Assembly: GCA_005240015.1 (NCBI GenBank)
Contig: SBBV01000574.1
Location: 1-10,725, forward strand
Reading direction: 5' to 3'
From: Candidatus Odyssella thessalonicensis
GTDB lineage: Bacteria; Pseudomonadota; Alphaproteobacteria; Bin65
DNA length: 10,725 nt
The notes under the pieces were generated by a model that saw only the letters and a list, made by a program, of their open reading frames with translations, made no database searches and was not told the DNA's origin. The stretch's first letter is position 1. Each line of letters begins with the position of its first letter. The position numbers and the translations under genes are program-made. Positions 1 to 5,808 of this stretch are shown here, one piece after another.

Positions 1-1
1 C

Positions 2-742
2 ATCTACCGAGAAAAGGTTCTCCCGCTGCTCGGAGGATCGAGCTACCTCGACGACAGCCCGTTCCGCGAACGCGTCGCCGAAATCGTCGATGCCCGGCTG
101 CTGGCTGCGGTCGCGCGCGAGCACGCCAAGGGCCGCCGCCTACTCGTGGTGACGGCTAACCTCGACGCGCAGCGGGGAACGGTGTGGGACATGGGTGCCA
201 TCGCATCGAGCGGCCAACCCGCCGCGCTCAAGCTGTTCCGCGATGTCGTCATCGCCTCGGCGAGTCCGCCCGGCCTGTTTTCTCCCACCTACATCGAGGT
301 GGAAGGGAACGGGCGCCGCTTTCGCGAAATGCATGTGGACGGTGCCATCGCCGATCCGGTGTTCAGCCCCGCCGAGGTGCTGGCTTTGCTGCGGGTCAGA
401 GTGGCGCGGCCGAGCGATATCGGCCGGACGCTCTACGTCATCGTCAACAACCGGATCGCGCCGCAGTTCGAATATGTGCGGAGCTCGATGATCCCCATCG
501 TCGCCCGCAGCTTCTCGACGCTCTCCAAGCGCAACCTCGTCGCCGAGATCGACCGCGCCCATCGCGTCGCCGGCGAGAACGCGATCGAGTTCAATCTGAC
601 CTTCATCGATGACCGGCTCGCGCCGAAAGCGCCCGCCGAATCCTTCGACCTCGGCTACCGCCGGCAGCTCTACGCCCATGGGCGGCAGCGCGTGCTCGCC
701 GGCGGCGCCTGGCTCAAAGCGCCGCCCGCGCCGAGCCATTGA
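2..742 (+). CDS. Patatin-like phospholipase, C-terminal part (5' end outside window)
   Basis: The reading frame is open from base 2 to a TGA at 740-742, giving 246 visible residues with no start, so the N-terminus lies to the left. Patatin-family proteins are Ser-Asp dyad acyl hydrolases acting on phospholipids or other lipid esters. The visible part has the Asp half of the dyad, in 'HVDGAIADPVF' (Asp at visible residue 113), the usual DGG/DGA motif. It also has the preceding 'ASASPPGLFSP' stretch, which fits the A-x-x-A-x-P-x-x-F/L patatin signature. The oxyanion-hole glycines and the GxSxG nucleophile would lie upstream, out of view. No transmembrane segment is visible. The next gene is convergent, so no downstream operon partner exists. 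Substrate cannot be told. Family assignment is fairly sure; calling it a phospholipase rather than a generic acyl hydrolase is convention. Confidence 0.8.
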   Translation: MYREKVLPLLGGSSYLDDSPFRERVAEIVDARLLAAVAREHAKGRRLLVVTANLDAQRGTVWDMGAIASSGQPAALKLFRDVVIASASPPGLFSPTYIEVEGNGRRFREMHVDGAIADPVFSPAEVLALLRVRVARPSDIGRTLYVIVNNRIAPQFEYVRSSMIPIVARSFSTLSKRNLVAEIDRAHRVAGENAIEFNLTFIDDRLAPKAPAESFDLGYRRQLYAHGRQRVLAGGAWLKAPPAPSH

Positions 743-825
743 GCGCGGGCAGCGTCGGTCGCGAGCGGCGGGTGCGATAGCGCCTGACCCGAGCCGGCGC
801 GATCTCCCCTCCGGGCATGCCGCGC

Positions 826-853
826 AAAAAAGCGGCCCGCTTCCGCGGGCCGC
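826..853 (-). terminator. Rho-independent terminator of the 72-aa secreted-protein gene
   Basis: A perfect 9-bp stem, GCGGCCCGC / GCGGGCCGC (832-840 / 845-853) with a 4-nt loop, is followed on the minus strand by six T (A-tract 826-831 on the plus strand). It lies 25 bp past the minus-strand stop at 879. On the plus strand there is no T-run after the stem, so it should not end the patatin transcript efficiently. Confidence 0.8.
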
Positions 854-878
854 GCATCGCGTGCCTCTACGCCGCGCG

Positions 879-1097
879 CTAGTAGCAGACGCGGCCGTAG
901 AAGCCGTCCCAGTAGCACCGCGGCGCGTAGTAATACGCCGGCGGCGGCGCGTAGGTGTAGCCCGGCGGCGTCAAGTGAACGAACGGGAAGATGGGATTGA
1001 TGACGACGTCGGCCTTGGCCGGCGCCGTGGCAATCCCGGCGCTCGCCACCACGGCGAACGCAGCCGGAGCCAGCACCATCTTGAGGATCTTGCGCAT
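879..1097 (-). CDS. Small secreted Tyr/Pro-rich protein, 72 aa, function unknown
   Basis: The frame could open further upstream, but the start at 1097 is chosen because a strong Shine-Dalgarno (AAGGAGGACAAC) sits just before it and the protein then begins with a textbook signal peptide. That signal has basic MRKILK, a hydrophobic core (residues 8-25) and a likely cleavage after 'APAKA' (residue 29). The mature part is about 43 residues: 'INPIFPFVHLTPPGY', a 'YAPPPAYYYAPRCY' tract, and a C-terminal 'DGFYGRVCY'. Cys61 and Cys71 could form a disulfide. Similar Pro/Tyr-rich short periplasmic proteins are common in Hyphomicrobiales, but I know no assigned function. It is monocistronic, with its own terminator. 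A candidate promoter lies at 1186-1191. Confidence 0.75.
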   Translation of the reverse strand: MRKILKMVLAPAAFAVVASAGIATAPAKADVVINPIFPFVHLTPPGYTYAPPPAYYYAPRCYWDGFYGRVCY

Positions 1098-1185
1098 GTT
1101 GTCCTCCTTTCGTCGGCTCGTCTCGGCCCCCGATCGCCGAGGCGTTTCGCTTCGCTGCGCCGAAGTCTCGCGAAATGCGCGCGAG

Positions 1186-1205
1186 ATTATGGGCGCTCGG
1201 CGCCC
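1186..1205 (-). promoter_or_regulatory. Candidate -10 (CATAAT) with an adjoining palindrome upstream of the 72-aa gene
   Basis: On the minus strand CATAAT (1191-1186) matches the sigma-70 -10 consensus at five of six bases. Immediately upstream is the inverted repeat GGGCGC-TCG-GCGCCC (1191-1205), placed where a repressor could cover the -10/-35 spacer. No good -35 hexamer was found. A perfect 7-bp hairpin (TCTCGCG 1166-1172 / CGCGAGA 1180-1186) lies at the expected start of the transcript. This is a candidate only. Confidence 0.3.
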
Positions 1206-1550
1206 GGCGATCGTGAATGGCCGAGGCGGCGGCCTTTCAGCCACCGCAATCTAGCCCGACGCGCGAGGGCCCAATTCGCTCCCCCGGGCGCGATCACGGT
1301 GTCTTGAGCGGAAGGATTCGGGCCCGAGGAAAGATCGACGCTGCAGGGGAACCCGGCGGATCGAGTCCGATTTCGCCACCCGAGTGCGCATGCAAGAGGT
1401 GCTCCCGCGCGAACGAAGCCAAGTCCGGGCTCCTGCGCCGCGGCGATTGCGCGCTTGCCGCCGGGCGCCGGCAGGTACCCTCGAAGACAGCGCCGCCCTC
1501 GCTGCTGAGCGTCTCGTGGACAAGATCGCTGCCTGCGGTAGAAAGGGTCA

Positions 1551-1576
1551 GGCCTCGCCAAGTCGAGGCCAAGGAG
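1551..1576 (+). promoter_or_regulatory. Leader hairpin directly abutting the Shine-Dalgarno of the amidohydrolase
   Basis: A perfect 7-bp stem GGCCTCG / CGAGGCC (1551-1557 / 1564-1570) with loop CCAAGT is followed with no gap by AAGGAGAA (from 1571), the ribosome-binding site for the ATG at 1587. The spacing from the SD core to the ATG is about 10 nt. It could affect translation or mRNA 5' stability. There is no T-run, so it is not an intrinsic terminator. Confidence 0.45.
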
Positions 1577-1586
1577 AACCGAAGAC

Positions 1587-2555
1587 ATGCGCATCGACGT
1601 CCACGCGCACATCGTCGACCGCGACTATCTCGAGGCGCTGACGCGCGTGCGCGGCCTCGTCAGCGAGCGCACCGCCGACGGCAAGACGCTGCTGCGGCGC
1701 GACGGCTACACGGTGATGTGGTCGCGGCCCGACATGTTCGACGTCGATCATCGCCTGCGCGAGATGGACCGGAAGCGCATCGACATCCGCATCCTCTCGC
1801 TCTCGACGCCCAACGTCTATCCGTGGGGCGGCGCCGAGCAGGTGAAGATGACGCGGCTCGTCAACGACGCGCTGGTGCGGATGGTGCGCGCGCATCCCGA
1901 CCGCTTCGTCGGCCTCGCGAGCCTGCCGCTCCACGACGCCGCGGCGTCGCTCGCCGAGCTCGAGCGTGCTACGGGCGAGCTCGGCATGAAGGGCGTCATC
2001 ATCGGCTCCAACGTCGACGGCATGGCGATGAACGATGCGCGGATGGAGCCGGTCTGGGCGCGCTTGAACGCGCTGCGCCTCCCCGTGTTCGAGCACCCGA
2101 TGTTCCCCAAGGACACGAGCGCGCTCGGCGAATTCGAGCTGCCCTTGCGCGTCGGCCTCATCTTCGACACGACGCTCGCCGCGACGCGCATGATCTATGG
2201 CGGCGTCTTCCAACGCTATCCTGACTTCCCCTACATCATGGGGCACACGGGCGGCGCGCTGCTCACGATCCTCGAGCGGCTCGACAACGGCTACAAGCTG
2301 TTCCCGGATTGCCGGAAGTTCATCAGCCGCCCGCCGAGCGAGTTCGCGAAGCGGCTCTACTACGACACCTGCGCCTTCTACGCGCCGGCGCTCCGCATGG
2401 CGATCGAGAGCGTCGGCGTTTCGCAGCTCCTCTTCGGCACCGACGATCCCTTCATCGATTCGGATGCCGCGCACGTCGAGCGCCTCGCGCTCCCAGCGCC
2501 GGACCAAGCCGCGATCCTCGGCGGCAACGCGGCGCGATTGTTCGGCATTCGGTAG
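1587..2555 (+). CDS. Amidohydrolase family 2 protein (ACMSD-type metal-dependent hydrolase/decarboxylase)
   Basis: A 322-aa TIM-barrel metal enzyme of the amidohydrolase-2 family. This group includes aminocarboxymuconate-semialdehyde decarboxylase, gamma-resorcylate decarboxylase and related ring-cleavage product hydrolases. Visible ligands in family order are HxH at His6/His8 ('DVHAH'), His170 ('FEHPMFP'), His220 ('IMGHTGG') and Asp286 ('FGTDDPF'), all intact. Length is normal for the family (about 300-340). The ATG at 1587 has a strong SD (AAGGAGAA) and puts the metal motif at residues 4-8, as usual. No signal peptide, so cytosolic. It is convergent with a hydroxyacid dehydrogenase and about 1.4 kb from a CMD-family protein and a lactonase-like hydrolase, which suggests a role in aromatic or lactone catabolism. 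Whether it decarboxylates or hydrolyses cannot be told from sequence alone. Confidence 0.85.
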   Translation: MRIDVHAHIVDRDYLEALTRVRGLVSERTADGKTLLRRDGYTVMWSRPDMFDVDHRLREMDRKRIDIRILSLSTPNVYPWGGAEQVKMTRLVNDALVRMVRAHPDRFVGLASLPLHDAAASLAELERATGELGMKGVIIGSNVDGMAMNDARMEPVWARLNALRLPVFEHPMFPKDTSALGEFELPLRVGLIFDTTLAATRMIYGGVFQRYPDFPYIMGHTGGALLTILERLDNGYKLFPDCRKFISRPPSEFAKRLYYDTCAFYAPALRMAIESVGVSQLLFGTDDPFIDSDAAHVERLALPAPDQAAILGGNAARLFGIR

Positions 2556-2561
2556 GGATGG

Positions 2562-2646
2562 AACAGGAGACGCAGAGGCGCGGAGGAGAGGTTTGGCGCG
2601 CCAAGGGCGCGCGGACAGAATCCTCTGCGTCTCTGCGCCTCCTGTT
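2562..2646. repeat. Repeat A: 26-bp-arm hairpin between convergent genes
   Basis: The arms 2562-2587 and 2621-2646 are complementary at 23 of 26 positions (AACAGGAG...GAGGA / TCCTC...CTCCTGTT). Two of the three mismatches become G-U pairs in a plus-strand transcript. The loop carries the perfect 12-bp palindrome TTGGCGCGCCAA (2593-2604). It fills the whole gap between the stops at 2555 and 2650 and could act as a bidirectional terminator or 3' mRNA stabiliser. The CTCTGCGTCTCTGCGCC-like wording resembles dispersed intergenic repeats I recall from several phyla; that recollection is unverified. Confidence 0.85.
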
Positions 2647-2649
2647 AAA

Positions 2650-3525
2650 TCAATCGGTGCCGCCGCGCGCCAGGAATTCGAACACGCGCGTGTGGTCGCC
2701 GGTGCCGATTTCCGCCGCGGCGGCCTCCCAGAGGGCCACGACATCGCGGCCGATCGTGCCCGCCGTGCCGGCGGCGGCCAGCGCCGCGCGATAGAGGCGC
2801 AGGTCCTTCGCCATCTGATCGGTGCCGAAGCCGGAATCGAACGTGCCGGGCAGGACGTTGCGCATGTACTTGCCCTGCGAGGCGGCGCTGGCGCCGGTCG
2901 AGACGTTGACGACCTCGAGCATCGTCTTCAAGTCGAGGCCCTGCGCGCGGCCGAAATGCAGCGCTTCGGCCGTGGCGGCGGTCGCAGTCGCGGAGAGGAA
3001 GTTGTTGAGCAGCTTCAAGGCCTGGCCCTGGCCCGCGCGCTCGCCGACATGGAACACGTTCTTCGCCATCGCCGCCAGGGCGGCGCGATGCGTCTCGACG
3101 AGCGCGCGCGGCCCCGCGCACATGATCGAGATCGTCGCCGCGATGGCGCCGGCGCGGCCGCCGCTCACCGGCGCGTCGAGCCAGGCAAGGCCCGCCGCCG
3201 CCGCGCGCCGCGCCGCCTCCTCGGCGGCGGCGATGCCGATCGTGGAAAGATCGATCACGTCGACGGCGCGGCGGGGCTTGGCGGCGGCGATCTCGGCGAG
3301 CACCGTGTGCACGTCGGCGCCCGCAGGCAGGCTGAGGAAGATCGCATCGCACGTGCCCGCGATGACGGCGACGCTCTCGGCCGTCAGCGATCCCGGCGGC
3401 GCGCGTTCCTCCGTTCCCGCCTTGTCGAACACGCTCGGCCCGAAGCCGGCCTTGGCGAGGTTGGCCGCCATCGGACCGCCCATGCGGCCGAGCCCGATGA
3501 AGCCGTAGGCGATGTCGATGGTCAT
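2650..3525 (-). CDS. NAD(P)-dependent beta-hydroxyacid dehydrogenase (3-hydroxyisobutyrate dehydrogenase family)
   Basis: This 291-aa protein oxidises or reduces a beta-hydroxyacid (3-hydroxyisobutyrate, tartronate semialdehyde or a related compound). The N-terminal Rossmann motif is 'GFIGLGRMGGPMA' (residues 8-20), followed by 'IDLST' (91-95). The substrate-binding signature 'DAPVSGG' (117-123) and the catalytic helix 'GQALKLLNN', with Lys171 and Asn174/175, are intact, then an all-alpha C-terminal domain. Length is typical (about 290-300). It starts 12 nt after the stop of the CMD-family gene, so the two are almost certainly cotranscribed; its own SD is weak, suggesting translational coupling. 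The gene ends 4 bp inside repeat A's right flank, which may terminate it. Family is certain; exact substrate is not. Confidence 0.88.
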   Translation of the reverse strand: MTIDIAYGFIGLGRMGGPMAANLAKAGFGPSVFDKAGTEERAPPGSLTAESVAVIAGTCDAIFLSLPAGADVHTVLAEIAAAKPRRAVDVIDLSTIGIAAAEEAARRAAAAGLAWLDAPVSGGRAGAIAATISIMCAGPRALVETHRAALAAMAKNVFHVGERAGQGQALKLLNNFLSATATAATAEALHFGRAQGLDLKTMLEVVNVSTGASAASQGKYMRNVLPGTFDSGFGTDQMAKDLRLYRAALAAAGTAGTIGRDVVALWEAAAAEIGTGDHTRVFEFLARGGTD

Positions 3526-3537
3526 TTCGGCGCCCGC

Positions 3538-3927
3538 CTATTTGGGCGGCTTGATGCCCTTCTCGTCGAGCACCTCGCGCGCGAGGCGGAACGCTTCGAC
3601 GCCCGCCGGAACGCCGGCATAGACCGCGACGACGTGGAGCGCCTCGCGGATCTCGTCGAGCGAGACGCCGTTGGTGAGCGCGCCGCGCATGTGGATCTTG
3701 AACTCGTGCGGGCGATTGAGCGCGGAGAGGATCACGAGGTTGAGCAGGCTGCGGTCGCGCCGCGAGAGGATGCCGCGGCCCCAGGTGCCGCCCCAGCAAT
3801 ACTCGGTGACCATGCGCTGGAATTCGCGGTTGAACGAATCGGCGGCCGCGAGCGCCTTGTCGACGTAGTCGGCGCCGAGCACGGCTTTCCGCTCGCGCAA
3901 GCCCGCATCGTATTGCTCCTGGCTCAT
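3538..3927 (-). CDS. Carboxymuconolactone decarboxylase family protein (PcaC-like)
   Basis: This 129-aa all-helical protein matches the CMD fold: 'RRDRSLLNLVILSALNRPHE' (residues 56-75), then 'HMRGALTNGVSLDEIREALHVVAVYAGVPAGVEAF' in sense (79-113). His74/Glu75 and His79 are conserved in 4-carboxymuconolactone decarboxylases. It lacks the CxxC of AhpD-type peroxidase relatives (the only Cys is Cys44), which favours a decarboxylase/tautomerase-like role over a redox role. Length fits PcaC (about 130). The start has an SD of GGAGGAG just upstream. It is the first gene of a two-gene unit with the hydroxyacid dehydrogenase and divergent from the lactonase-like gene, with 63 bp between start codons. 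True PcaC activity is not proven, because no other pca genes are nearby. Confidence 0.85.
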   Translation of the reverse strand: MSQEQYDAGLRERKAVLGADYVDKALAAADSFNREFQRMVTEYCWGGTWGRGILSRRDRSLLNLVILSALNRPHEFKIHMRGALTNGVSLDEIREALHVVAVYAGVPAGVEAFRLAREVLDEKGIKPPK

Positions 3928-3961
3928 CGTCTCCTCCGTTTCTTCGGGTTCGCGCGCACTC

Positions 3962-3967
3962 TATCAT
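3962..3967 (+). promoter_or_regulatory. Candidate -10 hexamer (TATCAT) for the lactonase-like gene
   Basis: The 63-bp divergent gap 3928-3990 must hold the promoters of both the CMD/dehydrogenase unit and the lactonase gene. TATCAT at 3962-3967 is the only good -10-like hexamer on the plus strand. The -35 at 17-bp spacing (TTTCTT) is poor. It would give a very short leader before the SD at 3976. Low confidence. Confidence 0.25.
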
Positions 3968-3990
3968 CGCGGCGCGAGGAGGGAACGCCC

Positions 3991-4782
3991 ATGGCCGCAT
4001 TGCCCGAATACCGCGTCTACGCGCTGAAATACGCCGAGCGCGTGGGGCGGCGCGCCGAGCATTTCCTGGGCGGCGATCCGCACGACGGGCCGCATCCCAT
4101 GGACTATTTCGTGTGGGCGATCGTCGGCGAGGGGCGCTGCTGGATCGTCGACACCGGCTTCGAGCACGCGGAAGCCGCGACGCGCGGGCGCAAGATCCTG
4201 CGTACGGCAGGCGAAGCGCTCGGCGCGATCGGCATCGATGCGGCCAAGGCCACCGACGTGATCGTCACACACCTCCACTACGACCACATCGGCGGCTTCG
4301 GCCAGTTCCGCGCCGCGCGCTGGCACCTCCAGGACAAGGAGATGGTCTACGCGACCGGCCGCCACATGGCGCATCGCGCGATCAGCCATGCCTACACCGC
4401 GGACCAGATCGCCGGCATGGTACGCCACGTCTTCGCCGGCCGCGTCGCATTCCATGACGGCGACACGGAGCTGGCACCCGGCCTCTCACTGCATCTCCTC
4501 GGCGGCCACACGATGGGCATGCAGGCGGTGCGTGTGCGCACGCGGATCGGCTGGATCGTGCTCGCTTCCGACGCCTCGCACTACTACGAGAATTTCGAGA
4601 CCGGCCGCCCGTTCTACATCGTGCACGACATCGGCGGCGTGCTCGACGGCTATCGGAAGCTCAAGGCGCTCGCCGACGATCCCAGCTTCGTCGTACCCGG
4701 CCACGATCCGCTGGTCTGCAAGTACTATCCGGGCGAGGTGGACGGCATCGCGTATCGGCTAGATGCCGAGCCGAAGCGATAG
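3991..4782 (+). CDS. Metallo-beta-lactamase-fold hydrolase, N-acyl-homoserine-lactonase (AiiA/AttM)-like
   Basis: A 263-aa dinuclear-zinc hydrolase. The full ligand set is visible: 'THLHYDHIGG' (His94, His96, Asp98, His99), His173 in 'LGGHTMG', Asp194 in 'ASDASHYYEN' and His238 in 'VPGHDP'. The 'SDASHYYEN' wording, with Tyr after the Asp ligand, resembles quorum-quenching lactonases of the AiiA/AttM type more than glyoxalase II. The frame is open far upstream only because it lies antisense to two genes. ATG 3991 is chosen for its SD (GAGGAGGG, 3976-3983). No signal peptide, so cytosolic. It is divergent from a CMD-family/hydroxyacid-dehydrogenase pair, so its natural substrate may be a catabolic lactone rather than a homoserine lactone. 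Lactonase-like fold is sure; substrate is inference. Confidence 0.85.
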   Translation: MAALPEYRVYALKYAERVGRRAEHFLGGDPHDGPHPMDYFVWAIVGEGRCWIVDTGFEHAEAATRGRKILRTAGEALGAIGIDAAKATDVIVTHLHYDHIGGFGQFRAARWHLQDKEMVYATGRHMAHRAISHAYTADQIAGMVRHVFAGRVAFHDGDTELAPGLSLHLLGGHTMGMQAVRVRTRIGWIVLASDASHYYENFETGRPFYIVHDIGGVLDGYRKLKALADDPSFVVPGHDPLVCKYYPGEVDGIAYRLDAEPKR

Positions 4783-4793
4783 TACTCCGCCTT

Positions 4794-4914
4794 CGTCATG
4801 CTGAGCGAAGCGAAGGATCTGGGACCGCGCGCCTCCAGGCGCGCCCCTTGTCCCGCCGTGAGGAAGAGCGCGGCTGGAGCCGCGCGGTCCCATGTCGCTT
4901 CGCTCAGGATGACG
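4794..4914. repeat. Repeat B: structured inverted repeat upstream of tRNA-Val
   Basis: The outer arms 4794-4813 (CGTCATGCTGAGCGAAGCGA) and 4895-4914 pair at 19 of 20 positions. An inner 12-bp stem pairs TGGGACCGCGCG (4820-4831) with 4881-4892. Two side hairpins, GCGCGCCT-CC-AGGCGCGC (4827-4844) and GCGCGGCT-GG-AGCCGCGC (4868-4885), overlap that stem and so offer an alternative cruciform-like fold. The GTCATGCTGAGCGAAGCGAAGGATCT-type wording is one I recall as a dispersed intergenic repeat in many bacterial genomes. It may terminate the lactonase transcript, whose stop is 12 bp away. Confidence 0.85.
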
Positions 4915-4915
4915 A

Positions 4916-4921
4916 TATATT
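4916..4921 (+). promoter_or_regulatory. Candidate -10 (TATATT) of tRNA-Val
   Basis: TATATT matches the sigma-70 consensus at five of six bases and lies 16 bp before the mature tRNA 5' end, the right distance for a short leader trimmed by RNase P. The corresponding -35 would fall inside the right arm of repeat B (about 4893-4898), where no good hexamer is seen. Confidence 0.4.
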
Positions 4922-4937
4922 CTGTGTCGCGGTCTTC

Positions 4938-5012
4938 GGGCGGTTAGCTCAGCGGTAGAGCATCTCGTTTACACCGAGAGGGTCGGGGGTTCGAAACCCT
5001 CACCGCCCACCA
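4938..5012 (+). tRNA. tRNA-Val (anticodon UAC)
   Basis: A complete cloverleaf. The acceptor GGGCGGT (4938-4944) pairs with ACCGCCC (5002-5008), followed by discriminator A and encoded CCA (5010-5012). The anticodon stem TCTCG/CGAGA (4963-4967 / 4975-4979) encloses loop TTTACAC with anticodon TAC at 4970-4972. The T-arm carries GGTTCGAAACC. It reads GUA (and GUG by wobble). No integrase or duplicated 3' end is visible nearby. Confidence 0.97.
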
Positions 5013-5016
5013 TTTC

Positions 5017-5038
5017 CCCTCGGCACCGCGGGTTTTTT
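5017..5038 (+). terminator. Possible weak intrinsic terminator after tRNA-Val
   Basis: A short interrupted stem, CCC-T-CG / CG-C-GGG around loop GCAC (5017-5032), is followed by six T (5033-5038), five bases after the tRNA CCA. The stem is weak, but the T-run and position support it. Confidence 0.45.
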
Positions 5039-5115
5039 GAACTCCGATTCGGCGGCGCTATGCCGATGGGCCTAATCCCGACGGCCGAAGGGCCACAGCC
5101 ATCGGTTGGGCTAAT

Positions 5116-5799
5116 ATGCCAACCGAGCAGCGCCTTTCCGGCGCGCCGGGGTGGGACGATTTGGCGATGTTGATCCGCAATCACGAAGAGGGCGAAGGGC
5201 CCGAGCGATGGACGGCGGCGCTGCGGCGCCTGCGCGCTGCGCCTGGCGATGGCGCGGCGCGGGCAATGTTCGGCGCCGACACCATCGTCCTCTGGGAGCC
5301 GGAGGCGATGGACCTGCCGCTGCCGATCTTGCGCTTCCTGCTCGACTGGTGGCGCGCGCGGCGCGTGCCGGGCGGCGGGCTCCCGCCGGCGAACGTCTCG
5401 ATCGATCCGCTCGAGCTGCGTCCCGCGCTCGGCCACATCATGACCATGGACGTGCTGCCCGGCGCCCATGATTTCCGCTACCGGCTGTTCGGCACGGTGG
5501 TCGCCGAGCGCTCCGGCTTCGATCTCACCGGCAAGCTCGTCTCCGAGGTGCCGGCTCCCCCCGATGCGGTGATCTGGTTCCGCGCCACCTACGCCGCTGC
5601 CGCGCTCGAGCGCGCACCGCTCTACACCGAGCACACGCCGTGGTCATCGAGGTCGGTCACGCGCTGGTACCGGTTGATCCTGCCGCTCGCGGGCGCCGAC
5701 GGCGCGGTGCGGCGCTTCCTCGTCGGCAACGTGCCGGGCGAGATGCGGCAGCCCTCTGTCGCCTGGCTCGAAGAAATGGCCCCGGCCAGCACCAAGTAG
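5116..5799 (+). CDS. PAS domain-containing protein (PAS_5-like), 227 aa
   Basis: The central part, 'IDPLELRPALGHIMTMDVL' in sense (residues 96-114), then 'DFRYRLFGTVVAERSGFDLTGK' in sense (119-140), and the closing 'RWYRLILPLA' (183-192), matches the PAS_5 family I know from alphaproteobacteria, where the signature is 'PlelrpvLghi...dfryRlfGt...G.dltG'. These are single-domain cytosolic proteins of unknown ligand. No kinase, GGDEF or HTH output domain is attached. The N-terminal 60 residues are not recognised. The start is uncertain: ATG 5116 lacks a convincing SD, and ATG 5167 (residue 18) is an alternative. The 103-bp leader after tRNA-Val has an inverted repeat CCGATGG/CCATCGG (5063-5069 / 5099-5105). 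It is convergent with folB, with only 9 bp between stops. Confidence 0.75.
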   Translation: MPTEQRLSGAPGWDDLAMLIRNHEEGEGPERWTAALRRLRAAPGDGAARAMFGADTIVLWEPEAMDLPLPILRFLLDWWRARRVPGGGLPPANVSIDPLELRPALGHIMTMDVLPGAHDFRYRLFGTVVAERSGFDLTGKLVSEVPAPPDAVIWFRATYAAAALERAPLYTEHTPWSSRSVTRWYRLILPLAGADGAVRRFLVGNVPGEMRQPSVAWLEEMAPASTK

Positions 5800-5808
5800 G
5801 CTTCGCCG

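Larger units (their letters stand above)
1098..1586. other. Gene-free divergent intergenic region (489 bp)
   Basis: It lies between the minus-strand secreted-protein gene and the plus-strand amidohydrolase. Several frames are open here on both strands, as expected at this GC content. Their translations are Arg/Ala/Pro/Ser-rich without domain-like patterns, and I accept none as a gene. Supported contents are the candidate promoter and palindromes at 1166-1205 and the hairpin abutting the Shine-Dalgarno at 1551-1576. I see nothing else I can name in about 1210-1550. Confidence 0.6.

Noticed and set aside
1217..1586. Plus- and minus-strand open frames in the 1.1-1.6 kb gap as possible small genes
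   Set aside because: No SD with a sensible start, no hydrophobic or domain pattern, and low-complexity Arg/Ala/Pro composition.
1548..2744. A 398-codon minus-strand open frame over the amidohydrolase
   Set aside because: It is antisense to a gene with full metal-ligand conservation, and its composition (His/Arg/Asp/Glu-rich, no motifs) is typical of a reverse-strand shadow.
2645..4000. A 451-codon minus-strand frame overlapping the dehydrogenase and CMD genes
   Set aside because: It is a shifted frame of the same strand with Arg-rich translation; the other minus-strand frame carries the conserved family motifs.
2197..4782. An 861-codon open plus-strand frame spanning three genes
   Set aside because: Only the part from 3991 is coding (lactonase-like). 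The upstream part is antisense to the dehydrogenase and CMD-family genes, with Arg/Gly/Ala-rich translation and no domain sense; it is open because of high GC.
3991..4782. Naming the lactonase-like gene attM/aiiA with a quorum-quenching role
   Set aside because: Zinc ligands fit many MBL-fold lactonases, and the catabolic neighbours give no support for a quorum-sensing function; no symbol given.
4794..4914. Repeat B as a CRISPR remnant or insertion sequence
   Set aside because: There are only two inverted arms with no spacers, no transposase frame and no target-site duplication; a REP-like element fits better.
4938..5012. tRNA-Val as a genomic-island attachment site
   Set aside because: No integrase, no direct repeat of the tRNA 3' end and no change in gene character downstream were found.
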